Assembly: GCA_002796995.1 (NCBI GenBank)
Contig: PEKW01000002.1
Location: 317,988-381,987 of the forward strand
Length of the DNA: 64,000 nucleotides
Source: Rhizobium sp.
GTDB lineage: Bacteria; Pseudomonadota; Alphaproteobacteria; Rhizobiales; Rhizobiaceae
Direction: 5' to 3'
Positions 16,151-24,648 of the stretch are shown piece by piece. A program made the translations under genes and the position numbers. Numbering within the stretch: position 1 is the first letter of the stretch; each line of letters begins with the position of its first letter. The notes beneath the pieces were generated by a model that did not search any database, had not been told where the DNA came from, and saw only the letters and a program-made list of their open reading frames with translations.

Positions 16151-18661
16151 GTGTCCATCAGCGAGCGCGCCATATCCCTCCTGCCCAAACCCTTCCTCCG
16201 CTGGTTCGCGGAAAAGGGCTGGCAACCGCGTGCCCATCAGCTGGAACTGCTCACCCGCGCACGCGCCGGCGAGAGCCTGCTGCTGATCGCCCCGACCGGC
16301 GCCGGCAAGACGCTCGCCGGCTTCCTGCCGTCGCTGACCGAGCTTGCCGAGCGCCGCCGTCCGGCCCCGGGCACGCCGTTTACCGGCATCCACACGCTCT
16401 ACATCTCTCCCTTGAAGGCGCTCGCCGTCGACATCGAGCGCAACCTGATGAAGCCCGTCACCGAGATGGGCCTGCCGATTTCCATCGAGAACCGCACCGG
16501 CGACACGCCGAGCGGAAAGCGCCAGCGCCAGAAGCTCAACCCGCCGGACATCCTGCTCACCACGCCGGAACAGCTGGCGCTTCTGATCTCGGCCAATGAC
16601 GCCGAACGCTTCTTCAAGGACCTGCGTTATGTGATCTTCGACGAACTGCATTCGCTTGTCACCTCGAAGCGCGGCCACCTGCTGTCGCTCGGCCTGGCAC
16701 GGCTGAGGAGGCTCGCGCCGTCGCTCAATACCATCGGCCTTTCGGCCACAGTCGCTTCACCACTCGACCTGCAGCGCTGGCTGGTCGCCCAGCTGCCGGA
16801 GGGTGAGCACCATGCGGGGCTGATCACGGTCGACGGAGGCGCCAAGCCCAACATCACGATCCTGACGACCGAGGAGCGCATCCCCTGGTCGGGGCATTCC
16901 GCCCGTTATGCCATGCCGGAACTCTACGCGGTGCTGAAGGACTTCCAGACGACGCTGATCTTCGTCAACACCCGCTCCCAGGCCGAGATGCTGTTCCAGG
17001 AACTGTGGACCATCAATGACGACAACCTGCCGATCGCCCTGCATCACGGCTCGCTCGACGTCGCACAGCGCCGCAGGGTGGAAGCGGCCATGGCCGACAA
17101 CAAGCTGCGGGCCGTGGTCGCCACCTCGACGCTCGATCTCGGCATCGACTGGGGCGATGTCGATCTCGTCGTCCATGTCGGCGCGCCGAAGGGCGCCTCG
17201 CGCCTGGCCCAGCGCATCGGCCGCGCCAACCACCGCATGGACGAGCCGAGCCGGGCGATCTTGGTGCCGGCCAATCGCTTCGAGGTCATGGAGTGCCAGG
17301 CCGCCCTCGACGCCAACTATCTCGGCGCCCAGGACACGCCGCCGGTCGGCGAGGGGGCGCTCGACGTGCTCGCCCAGCATGTGCTCGGCATGGCCTGCGC
17401 CGCCCCCTTCCTCGCCGACGAACTCTATGCCGAAGTGGTCACCGCCTCGCCCTATGCGGCGCTGCCGCGACACAGCTTCGACCGCATCGTCGATTTCGTC
17501 GCCACCGGCGGCTATGCCCTGAAGACCTACGAGCGCTATGCCCGCATCCGCCTGACCAAGGACGGCCGCTGGCGCGTCTCCAATCCGCAGGTCATCCAGC
17601 AGTATCGCCTGAACCTCGGCACCATCGTCGAGGCGCCGATGCTCAATGTGCGCCTAGTCAAGCGCAACCATCTGGGCTCGCTCGGCCGCGGCGGCATGAT
17701 GCTCGGCAAGGTCGAGGAATATTTCTTCGAACAGCTGAGCCCGGGCGACACCTTTCTCTTTTCCGGCAAGGTGCTGCGCTTCGAGGCCCTGCGGGACAAT
17801 GAATGCCTCGTCTCCAACGCCTTTTCGCAGGATCCGAAAATCCCCGCTTATGCCGGCGGCAAGTTCCCCCTCTCGACCTATCTCGCCGAGCAGGTGCGGG
17901 CCATGCTGGACGATCCGGAGCGCCGCCGGGGCCTGCCGGACCAGGTGCGCGACTGGCTGGAGATCCAGCGCGAAAAATCGGTCCTGCCGAAGCGCGGCGA
18001 ACTGCTGATCGAGACCTTTCCGCGGGGAAACCGCTTCTTCCTCATCGCCTATGCCTTCGAGGGCCGGCTCGCCCACCAGACGCTCGGCATGCTGCTGACC
18101 CGTCGTCTGGAGCGCCTGGGGGCAAAGCCGCTGGGGTTCGTCGCGACCGATTATTCCCTCGCCGTCTGGGGGCTGGAAGACATGGGCACGATGATCGCCT
18201 CGGGGCGATTGCGCCTCGCCGACCTGTTCGACGAGGACATGCTGGGCGACGACCTCGAGGCCTGGCTTGCCGAATCCTGGATGCTGAAACGCACCTTCCG
18301 CACCTGTGCCGTGATTGCCGGCCTGATCGAGAAGCGCCATCCGGGCAAGGAGAAGAGCGGCCGCCAGGTCACCGTCTCGGCCGACCTCATCTACGACGTG
18401 CTGCGCAGTCACGAGCCGGATCACATCCTGATGCAGGCGACGCGACAGGATGCCGCCGCCGGTCTTCTGGATATTGCCAGGCTTGCCGATATGCTAAAGA
18501 GAATCAGGAACCACATCACCCACAAGCGGCTGGACCATGTTTCGCCGCTGGCCGTGCCGGTGATGCTGGAGATCGGCCGCGAATCGGTCGCCGGCGGCGA
18601 GGCCCACGAACACGTGCTGGCCGAAGCCGCCGACGACCTGATCGCCGAGGCCATGGGGTAA
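16151..18661 (+). CDS. Ligase-associated DNA damage response DEXH-box helicase
   Basis: An 836-residue superfamily 2 helicase of the Lhr-like group linked to bacterial ATP-dependent DNA ligases. It shows Walker A APTGAGKTLAGF near residue 48, DEXH box FDELHS near residue 162, SAT motif GLSATVA, and the second RecA domain with STLDLGIDWGDVD and QRIGRANHR. Long winged-helix and Lhr-specific domains follow. The start is a GTG at 16151, which matches the usual N-terminus (RAISLLPKPFLRWF). PdeM follows 273 bases downstream, the standard partner, although the ligase and exonuclease genes are not in the window. It should act in DNA repair. Confidence 0.93.
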   Translation: MSISERAISLLPKPFLRWFAEKGWQPRAHQLELLTRARAGESLLLIAPTGAGKTLAGFLPSLTELAERRRPAPGTPFTGIHTLYISPLKALAVDIERNLMKPVTEMGLPISIENRTGDTPSGKRQRQKLNPPDILLTTPEQLALLISANDAERFFKDLRYVIFDELHSLVTSKRGHLLSLGLARLRRLAPSLNTIGLSATVASPLDLQRWLVAQLPEGEHHAGLITVDGGAKPNITILTTEERIPWSGHSARYAMPELYAVLKDFQTTLIFVNTRSQAEMLFQELWTINDDNLPIALHHGSLDVAQRRRVEAAMADNKLRAVVATSTLDLGIDWGDVDLVVHVGAPKGASRLAQRIGRANHRMDEPSRAILVPANRFEVMECQAALDANYLGAQDTPPVGEGALDVLAQHVLGMACAAPFLADELYAEVVTASPYAALPRHSFDRIVDFVATGGYALKTYERYARIRLTKDGRWRVSNPQVIQQYRLNLGTIVEAPMLNVRLVKRNHLGSLGRGGMMLGKVEEYFFEQLSPGDTFLFSGKVLRFEALRDNECLVSNAFSQDPKIPAYAGGKFPLSTYLAEQVRAMLDDPERRRGLPDQVRDWLEIQREKSVLPKRGELLIETFPRGNRFFLIAYAFEGRLAHQTLGMLLTRRLERLGAKPLGFVATDYSLAVWGLEDMGTMIASGRLRLADLFDEDMLGDDLEAWLAESWMLKRTFRTCAVIAGLIEKRHPGKEKSGRQVTVSADLIYDVLRSHEPDHILMQATRQDAAAGLLDIARLADMLKRIRNHITHKRLDHVSPLAVPVMLEIGRESVAGGEAHEHVLAEAADDLIAEAMG

Positions 18662-18689
18662 GGTTGATGCGGCTGCGTGTGGGGGGAAG

Positions 18690-18863
18690 ACCCCTCCCCA
18701 CAAGGAGGAGGGGCTTGATTCGCGGCGATGCGGGGCAGTCGCCCGCCGGCCTCTCCGGCAAGAGGCCGGGCATTGACGGTCGATGGGGCCCGCCGCCAGA
18801 GCCGACCTCGACCCTCTTCTCCCCATCGGGGAGAAGGTGGCGCGCAGCGCCGGATGAGGGGGG
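18690..18863. repeat. Two rhizobial intergenic palindromes between helicase and pdeM
   Basis: Two palindromic units lie here. A CCCCTCC-type unit is at 18690-18716, and a unit with arms CTTCTCCCC/GGGGAGAAG followed by a GGATGAGGGG tail is at 18813-18863. The same units recur at 30648, 32029, 34418, 34616 and 35352. They resemble the RIME-type mosaic elements of rhizobial intergenic regions. The name is from memory, and the repetition is seen directly. Confidence 0.75.
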
Positions 18864-18934
18864 CGAAGCAAACGCGGACCGCTCTCGCCCTCGTTGGAAT
18901 GACACATAACCGCCCAAGCGGCCGGGAACACGGA

Positions 18935-19657
18935 ATGACCAGTTTGTCAGCACGACGCTTTGCCGCCGACGAGACGCCACCCCCGGTGGAGATCGCGTTT
19001 CAGGGCGTGAGCGCCGTCTGCGATCCGTCCGGCGCGCTCTACCTGCCGGATCTGTCCATGCTGGTCGTCTCCGACCTGCACCTCGAAAAGGGCGCCGCCT
19101 TCGCCCGCCGCGGCCAGCTTCTGCCACCCTATGACACGCTCGCGACCCTGAAGATCCTCGAAGGGGTGGTCGTCCGCCATGATCCGAAGATCGTCGTCAG
19201 CCTCGGCGACAATTTCCACGATCCGGTCGGCTCGGCGCTGATGCCCGAGGCCTATCGCCAGCGCATCGCGCTGATGGCGGCCGGTCGCGAATGGATCTGG
19301 ATCAACGGCAACCACGATCCGGACGGCGCGTCCAACCTGCCGGGCATCTCGGTCGATGAACTCGCCTATGGCGGGCTGACCTTCCGCCACGAGCCGAGCC
19401 TTGCCGCGGCCAAGGGCGAAGTCGCCGGCCACCTGCACCCTTGCGCCACCGTGCGGCGTCGTGAAAAATCGGTGCGCCGTCCCTGCTTTGCCAGCGATGG
19501 TATCCGCCTGATGATGCCGGCCTTCGGCGTCTTGACCGGCGGCCTCGATCTGCGCCACCAGGCCTTTACCGGCCTCTTCGATCGCGCCGCCCTGATCGCC
19601 CACCTGCTCGGCCGCGACCGGGTCTATTCGGTGCGTTTCGCCAATCTGCTCGGCTGA
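18935..19657 (+). CDS. pdeM: Ligase-associated DNA damage response endonuclease PdeM
   Basis: A 240-residue metallophosphoesterase of the PdeM group. The dimetal motifs are visible in order: VVSDLHLEKG, SLGDNFHDP, INGNHDPDG, and AGHLHPCATV. PdeM is the phosphoesterase/endonuclease member of the ligase-helicase DNA repair set. The start at 18935 (MTSLSARR) excludes 69 upstream codons that run through a repeat element. GGGAA lies about nine bases upstream. Its 3' end overlaps the convergent hydrolase gene by 34 bases. The function in repair rests on family knowledge and gene neighbourhood. Confidence 0.9.
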   Translation: MTSLSARRFAADETPPPVEIAFQGVSAVCDPSGALYLPDLSMLVVSDLHLEKGAAFARRGQLLPPYDTLATLKILEGVVVRHDPKIVVSLGDNFHDPVGSALMPEAYRQRIALMAAGREWIWINGNHDPDGASNLPGISVDELAYGGLTFRHEPSLAAAKGEVAGHLHPCATVRRREKSVRRPCFASDGIRLMMPAFGVLTGGLDLRHQAFTGLFDRAALIAHLLGRDRVYSVRFANLLG

Positions 19658-20610
19658 TCGCCGGAGCGATCCGGCCAGGGGTTGATGCCGTCCCTCAGCC
19701 ACAGCAGCGCGTCGAGCCAGAAGCCGTTGGCATGGCGGGCATGGAAGAGGTCGAAATGCCCGATTCTGTCGAAACCAAGATCGGACGGCTGCAGCAGGGC
19801 TTCCGCCGGCGCGGCATTGCGATAGTAGGCAAGTGCGCGCCGAATGGCAGGCACGGTTCCCAGTTCGTCGTCCGACACGGTAATGGCCAGGATCGGCGCT
19901 CTCACGGCGGCGAAGCGCCGGAGCACCTCCGCCCGCTCGTGCCGCGGATGGCTGAGTTCCATGCGCGCCCGGCGAAAGCTCCATTCGTTGGCGACCGGCC
20001 CCGGCAGGTCTTCCAGCCAGCCGAAGCGCTTGCCGGGAAAGAAGCCGAACATCGCCGTCAGCGCCGGCATGGCCACATGCCACTTGAAGAACAGCCGCAA
20101 TCTTTGCTCCGCTGCATAGTCGCGCCAATAGGCATATTGCGCGCCCACCGTCAGCATCCGGTCGATCCGCTCGGCATTGCGCGCCAGACCGGGCAGGAAA
20201 CCGCCAATGCTGTGGCCGACGACGAGGAGCGGTCCCTCCTTGCGCCGGGCCAGCATGAAGTTCAGGGCCGCCTCGAAATCGCGTTCGCCCCAGTCGCGCC
20301 AGCGGTAGCCGCACCCCTTGAGCTGCGCCGGCCGGGAGAGGCCGATCCCGCGATAGTCATAGGTCAGGACCTCGAAGCCGTGTTCGGCGAGGAAGCGGGC
20401 GAAATAGTGATAATAGCGGGCAAGCACGCCGGTCGCCGGATTGATGATGACCGTGCCGTTCGGCGCGTCCTCGGCTTCGCCCCAGACATGTCCGCCGAGT
20501 CTGACCCCGTCCCGGCAGACGATCGCGGCGGCGGCTGCCTCGGTGGGCTTCGCCATCCTCTTTGCTCCGGTCCCGACCCACGTCACACCGGCCTCTTCCT
20601 GCCGTCCCAT
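19624..20610 (-). CDS. Alpha/beta hydrolase
   Basis: A 328-residue alpha/beta hydrolase. It has YDYRGIGLSRP, the nucleophile elbow VGHSIGGFLPG (Ser near residue 115), and a late His in RIGHFDLFH. The family includes esterases and YheT-like or serine aminopeptidase-type hydrolases, and the substrate is unknown. The start at 20610 is chosen for a GGAGG site seven bases upstream. It diverges from a TetR gene 88 bases away, which probably controls it. The C-terminus overlaps pdeM. Confidence 0.85.
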   Translation of the reverse strand: MGRQEEAGVTWVGTGAKRMAKPTEAAAAAIVCRDGVRLGGHVWGEAEDAPNGTVIINPATGVLARYYHYFARFLAEHGFEVLTYDYRGIGLSRPAQLKGCGYRWRDWGERDFEAALNFMLARRKEGPLLVVGHSIGGFLPGLARNAERIDRMLTVGAQYAYWRDYAAEQRLRLFFKWHVAMPALTAMFGFFPGKRFGWLEDLPGPVANEWSFRRARMELSHPRHERAEVLRRFAAVRAPILAITVSDDELGTVPAIRRALAYYRNAAPAEALLQPSDLGFDRIGHFDLFHARHANGFWLDALLWLRDGINPWPDRSGDQPSRLAKRTE

Positions 20611-20698
20611 GTCCTTGCCTCCGCAATGTTCTGCCATCACGCAAGGCTAGCAAGACGAGCGGATTGTGCACACTCACTGGTCGGTATACATTACCCCC

Positions 20699-21301
20699 AT
20701 GACAGCACCTCCGAGACAGACCCGGGAAAGTATCATCTCCGCCGCCGCGAAGCTCTTCTATGACGAGGGCATCCGGCGCGTTAGTGTCGACGCCATCGCC
20801 GACGAGGCCGGCATCACCAAGCGCACGCTCTACTATCACTTCGAGAGCAAGGACGATCTCGTCGCCGCCTATCTCGAACAGCGCGACCAGCCGAGCTTCG
20901 CCCGGTTCCAGCAATGGTTCGCCGAGGCGGAGGGGCCCTTGCCGGAGCGGATCAGGACCATCTTCGTCCGGCTCGCGGCCTTCGCCCGTCACCCGAAATG
21001 GAAAGGCTGCGGCTTCCTGCGTACCTCCGCCGAGCTTGCCAACATGCCCGGCCACCCGGCAATCAAGATCGGCGCGGCTCACAAGCGGCGTGTCGAGGAC
21101 TGGCTCGCCGGGCTGTTCGAGGCGGAGGGATTGGCCGAACCGCGCATGCTCGCCCGCCAGATCATCGTGCTGCTCGACGGCGCCTTCGCCGTCGTGCTGC
21201 TCAATCGCGATCCGGGTTACATGGAGACCGCGGGCGATGCGGCGGCGACCCTGGTCGGCGCCGCGTCGTCAAGGCTTCAGCCTGCCGCCGCCGGCGCATA
21301 G
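20699..21301 (+). CDS. TetR family transcriptional regulator
   Basis: A 200-residue repressor. The N-terminal TetR helix-turn-helix (about residues 10-55) includes RRVSVDAIADEAGITKRTLYYHF. The C-terminal helical domain resembles the TetR_C group with GCGFLRTSAELAN. The ATG at 20699 fits the usual TetR N-terminus (TRESIISAAAKLF). A GTG at 20666 would add eleven residues with no support. No ribosome-binding site precedes 20699, and a TATACA element lies about ten bases upstream, so the mRNA may be leaderless. It probably regulates the divergent hydrolase. Confidence 0.88.
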   Translation: MTAPPRQTRESIISAAAKLFYDEGIRRVSVDAIADEAGITKRTLYYHFESKDDLVAAYLEQRDQPSFARFQQWFAEAEGPLPERIRTIFVRLAAFARHPKWKGCGFLRTSAELANMPGHPAIKIGAAHKRRVEDWLAGLFEAEGLAEPRMLARQIIVLLDGAFAVVLLNRDPGYMETAGDAAATLVGAASSRLQPAAAGA

Positions 21302-21837
21302 CGCAGCACCACCCCGCCGGTCTTCAGCGGCCGGGTCTCGAGCAGCGTGAACACCCTTGGCGTCTCGGCCGGCTTGAAATGCGGATTGCCGCCGCCGAGC
21401 ACGACCGGCACGATGCACAGCCTGATCTCGTCCACCAGCCCGGCCCTGAGCAGGCTGTCCGTGAGCTCCGCACTGCCGAAGACGAAGATGTCCTTGCCCG
21501 GCTGCGCCTTGAGCGCGGTGAGTTCGCCGACGATGTCGCGCACGATGCGGGTATTGTTCCAGTCCGCCCTGTCGAGGCTGCGGCTGGCGACGATCTTGGC
21601 GATCGCGTTCATGTAGTCCTTGATCTCCAGCTCTTCCGTCGCCTCGGTCCAGTGCGCCGCCATGCCTTCGTAGGTCTTGCGGCCGAAGACGAGCAGGTCC
21701 GCCTGCCGGCCGATCTCCAGCGCATAGGCCCTCAGTTCCTCGCCCCAGGCGAGTTGATGATAGCCGAGGTCCCAGGGTGATTTGCCCTCGAAATAGCCGT
21801 CGAGCGTCATCAGGTTCCAGATGATCAGTTTGCGCAT
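21277..21837 (-). CDS. Dihydrofolate reductase family (RibD C-terminal type) protein
   Basis: A 186-residue protein of the RibD-C/DHFR-like superfamily: MTLDGYFEGKSPWDLG at the start, LLVFGRKTYEGMAAHW, and DIFVFGSAELTDSLLRAGLVDEIRL. Members are NADPH-dependent reductases, often annotated as dihydrofolate reductase family without folate activity being shown. The start at 21837 has GGAGG six bases upstream. It diverges from an HxlR regulator, a common pairing for this family. Its 3' end overlaps the TetR gene by 25 bases on the opposite strand. Confidence 0.87.
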   Translation of the reverse strand: MRKLIIWNLMTLDGYFEGKSPWDLGYHQLAWGEELRAYALEIGRQADLLVFGRKTYEGMAAHWTEATEELEIKDYMNAIAKIVASRSLDRADWNNTRIVRDIVGELTALKAQPGKDIFVFGSAELTDSLLRAGLVDEIRLCIVPVVLGGGNPHFKPAETPRVFTLLETRPLKTGGVVLRYAPAAAG

Positions 21838-21848
21838 GGGGTCCTCCC

Positions 21849-21880
21849 TTTGAATTTCAAAAACTGATTGCAATATGCAA
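21849..21880. promoter_or_regulatory. Palindromes in the RibD-like/hxlR divergent promoter
   Basis: Two short palindromes lie in the AT-rich gap between the divergent genes. They are TTTGAA-T-TTCAAA at 21849-21861 and TTGCA-ATA-TGCAA at 21868-21880. One or both may be the HxlR operator. This is inferred from position and symmetry only. Confidence 0.4.
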
Positions 21881-21936
21881 GCGGTTGTCTTTTAGCTCAA
21901 CTGATGGCAGATCGCAACTGGTCGAGAGGAGACGCC

Positions 21937-22449
21937 ATGTCCGAAACCCACCGCTCCGGATGCCCGATCAATCTGACGCTGGAGGTTCTCGGCGACCGCT
22001 GGAGCCTGATCGTCATCCGTGACGTAATGTTCGGCAACCGACGCCACTTCCGCGAACTCCTGCAGAATTCCGAGGAGGGAATCGCTTCCAACATCCTCGC
22101 CGACCGCCTGAAGAAGCTGGTCGACAAGGGGCTGCTCAGCCGCGCCGACGATCCGAGCCACAAGCAGAAGGCCATATACAGTCTGACCGAAATGTCGATC
22201 GACCTCGTGCCGCTGTTCGCCGAAATGGGCGCCTGGGGCCGTAAATATCTGGACGTGTCGGAAGACCTGGCGATCCGTGCCGAACTGCTGGAAAACGGCG
22301 GGCGCGACCTCTGGCGGGATTTCATGGCCGAGCTCAGGGCATTGCATCTCGGCATGCCGATGCCCACGGACACGCCGTCGGCGCTCGCGCGGCTGACCGC
22401 GGCCTATCTCGAGGTCAAGGCGAAGATGGAGACGGCCGAACGGGCTTAG
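21937..22449 (+). CDS. HxlR family winged-helix regulator
   Basis: A 170-residue HxlR protein with the family pattern GCPINLTLEVLGDRWSLIVIRD, RHFRELLQNSEEGIASNILADRL and DPSHKQKAIYSLTE. HxlR regulators often respond to electrophiles or quinones and control adjacent oxidoreductase genes, here the divergent RibD-like reductase. The start at 21937 has GAGAGGAG six bases upstream. Its TAG stop (22447-22449) is formed by the TA target site and first base of the inserted element that follows. Confidence 0.9.
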   Translation: MSETHRSGCPINLTLEVLGDRWSLIVIRDVMFGNRRHFRELLQNSEEGIASNILADRLKKLVDKGLLSRADDPSHKQKAIYSLTEMSIDLVPLFAEMGAWGRKYLDVSEDLAIRAELLENGGRDLWRDFMAELRALHLGMPMPTDTPSALARLTAAYLEVKAKMETAERA

Positions 22450-22716
22450 AGCGTTTCCTGGCTAGATTGAAGCATTCTGTGGCTCAAACGGAGTCGGATG
22501 GTCGCCCGGACGGCGCGCGTCGTAGCCACGCCCTACGGCCAAGCCGGCCGGGCGATCAGGCGGCCCGTTCAGCCAACTCGAAGGGCCGGGCATCTTTCCG
22601 CCAGGGCAAAGGCGATCGGCTCGGCCGTACCATGGGGTATGCCCTTCGCCAATCGCCTTTGCCCTGACGAAAACCTGCTCCGGCAGTATGCTTCAATCTA
22701 GCTAGGAAACGCTCTA
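22447..22716. mobile_element. MITE-like element with 31-bp terminal inverted repeats and TA target duplication
   Basis: The segment is bounded by TA dinucleotides (22447-22448 and 22715-22716). Counting these, the terminal arms 22447-22479 and 22684-22716 are complementary at 31 of 33 positions. The element proper is 22449-22714, 266 bases, beginning GAGCGTTTCC and ending GGAAACGCTC. A second, perfect 15-bp stem is nested inside (22602-22616 with 22652-22666). No open reading frame of note is present. Terminal repeats plus a TA duplication fit a non-autonomous element of the IS630/mariner type. Both flanking genes take their TAG stop from its ends. The family is inferred, and the repeats are seen directly. 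Confidence 0.75.
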
Positions 22717-23517
22717 GTCGCGGCGGAAGATCAGGCTCGCGCCCCAGCCGGTGATCAGCGCAAGCAGTACCGAGAACATACCGTAGGTCAGCGGGCTCTC
22801 GTGCGCCGCCCGCGAGATGCTGTCTTCCAGGCCCGTCTTGATCACCCTGAGCGGCAGCTCGCGCTCGGCGATGAACTCGCCGGTCTTGAACAGATAGGCA
22901 TGGGCGATGTGCACCCCGTCGGGAATATTGGCCGGCAGCCGGAGAGTCGCCTTGAACAGGCTGGAGCTGACGAAGCGTACGCCCGCCTCCTGGCCCTGGT
23001 AGAGGCCGCCCGTCTGCTTCAGCCGCCGGAAGGCCTCGCGGAAATCCTTGAGATTGGCGGCATTGCTCAAGTAGCCGGTCGGCGTCAGCGCCATGTGGTC
23101 GGTGCCGATGCCGAGCTGGGTCAGCGTCTGTGGCTTGGTCACTTCCGAAAGCGCCCGCGTACTTGCCAGCGAATAGGAGGTCGGCATGCGCTCGAAGGTC
23201 ATCGCCGTGCGGTTGACCCATATGCCGAACAGCCGATCCTTGCGGCGCACCGTCGTGTCGTCGCGAGGCCCTTCCAGCGTCACCACCACGTCATACTGGC
23301 CGATCGCCAGAAGCAGCGTGTCGCTGTTGGTCACCGCGCCGAAGATGGTAAGGTCGGCGCCGCGGAAATCCGAGGTGATGGCGATTTCGCTGGTGGAGGT
23401 GCCGATATCGAGGCCCTCCTTGCCGGTCATGTCGGTCGCGAGCGGAACCTGCGCGCGGCTTTCGCCCCCGACAAGGAGGGCGGCAAGGGTGGCGGAGGTC
23501 AGCAGGAGCCGGCGCAT
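22714..23517 (-). CDS. TIGR02186 family membrane protein
   Basis: A 267-residue envelope protein with an N-terminal signal (LLLTSATLAALLVGG) and one C-terminal membrane segment followed by a short RRD tail. The bulk is a beta-rich extracytoplasmic domain with DLTIFGAVTNSDTLLLAIG, recognised as the TIGR02186 family. It is regularly encoded next to a TauE/SafE transporter, as here. The two-base gap to that gene supports one operon. Its function is unknown, and it may be an accessory subunit of the anion exporter. The stop codon is provided by the right end of the MITE-like element. Confidence 0.85.
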   Translation of the reverse strand: MRRLLLTSATLAALLVGGESRAQVPLATDMTGKEGLDIGTSTSEIAITSDFRGADLTIFGAVTNSDTLLLAIGQYDVVVTLEGPRDDTTVRRKDRLFGIWVNRTAMTFERMPTSYSLASTRALSEVTKPQTLTQLGIGTDHMALTPTGYLSNAANLKDFREAFRRLKQTGGLYQGQEAGVRFVSSSLFKATLRLPANIPDGVHIAHAYLFKTGEFIAERELPLRVIKTGLEDSISRAAHESPLTYGMFSVLLALITGWGASLIFRRD

Positions 23518-23519
23518 GG

Positions 23520-24437
23520 TCAGCCTCCGATCGCGATGGAATAGAGGTCGTCCGGCGTGACCACCAGCTCGACCGCGAGCCTCAGCCCGACCGCAAGCAC
23601 CAGCAGGCCGAGCAGCGCGCGCAGCTGCTCGCCGCGCAGCTTCTGGCCGACCCGCACACCGTATTGCGCGCCGATGACGCCGGCGATCATCAGGATGAAG
23701 GCGAGCACGATGTCGACCGAATAGTTGGTCGCCGCCTGGACGATCGTGGTGTAGGCGGTGGTGAAGATGATCTGGAACAGCGAGGTGCCGACCACGACAT
23801 TGGTCGGGATGCGCAGCAGGTAGATCATCGCCGGCACCATGATGAAGCCGCCGCCGACGCCCATGACCGAGGTGAGGATGCCGATGGCGAAGCCGAGCGC
23901 GATGATCGGCAGCACGCTCAGATAGATCTTCGACTTCTTGAACCGCATCTTGAACGGCAGGCGGTGAACCCAGTTGTGCTGGCCCGGCCGCTTGAGGCTC
24001 GCCGGCTGGTTGCGCGCCGCCCGGCGCATGGCGTTGAGGCTCTCCATCAGCATCAGGATGCCGACGGTACCGAGGAAGACGACGTAGAGCAGCGAGATGA
24101 CGAGGTCGAGCTGGCCCTGCCGCCTCAGCCAGGAGAAAATGAACACGCCGATCGAGGCGCCGGCGAGACCCCCGACGAGCAGCACCAAGCCGAGCTTCAC
24201 GTCGAGCGTGCCGCGGCGGAAATGGGTGATCGCACCGGAGACCGACGAGGCCACGACCTGGTTGGCGCCGGTCGCAACGGCGACCACGGGCGGAATGTTG
24301 TAGAAGATCAAGAGCGGCGTGATGAGAAACCCGCCGCCGACGCCGAACATGCCGGACAGGAACCCGACGGCTGCACCCATTCCGAGAATGATGAAGATGT
24401 TCACCGACAGTTCTGCGATCGGCAGGTAGATCGTCAC
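23520..24437 (-). CDS. Sulfite exporter TauE/SafE family protein
   Basis: A 305-residue integral membrane protein with about eight hydrophobic segments and the two family repeats: GFLSGMFGVGGGFLITPLL near the start and GILTSVMGVGGGFIMVPAM in the second half. TauE/SafE proteins export sulfite, sulfoacetate or related organosulfur anions. The specific substrate here is unknown. It is the promoter-proximal gene of the pair with TIGR02186. Upstream lies a 211-base gap to podJ with an AT-rich patch near 24480-24600 in which I see no gene. Confidence 0.9.
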   Translation of the reverse strand: MTIYLPIAELSVNIFIILGMGAAVGFLSGMFGVGGGFLITPLLIFYNIPPVVAVATGANQVVASSVSGAITHFRRGTLDVKLGLVLLVGGLAGASIGVFIFSWLRRQGQLDLVISLLYVVFLGTVGILMLMESLNAMRRAARNQPASLKRPGQHNWVHRLPFKMRFKKSKIYLSVLPIIALGFAIGILTSVMGVGGGFIMVPAMIYLLRIPTNVVVGTSLFQIIFTTAYTTIVQAATNYSVDIVLAFILMIAGVIGAQYGVRVGQKLRGEQLRALLGLLVLAVGLRLAVELVVTPDDLYSIAIGG

Positions 24438-24648
24438 GCTCGGACCTCAAATGCGCCAGCCCGCCGAAGCGGGTTCAATAGGGGGTCAAGTCGGGGATGC
24501 CGCCTGTGTTCGGCAGAAAGCGAAACAGGCTCAAGTCTTTGATCGGACTTGACCTATATCATTTCTTTCTTGCGCCCCCAGGCAGGGCGAGTCAATTCTT
24601 GGAAGCTGCATTACGCCGGCTTTTTTCCATTTTTATGACGCGCCAGCT

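Noticed and set aside
22714..24450. A single 578-codon frame covering TIGR02186 and TauE/SafE
   Set aside because: The upstream part is an out-of-frame reading of the TauE/SafE gene. The real TIGR02186 start with signal peptide is at 23517.
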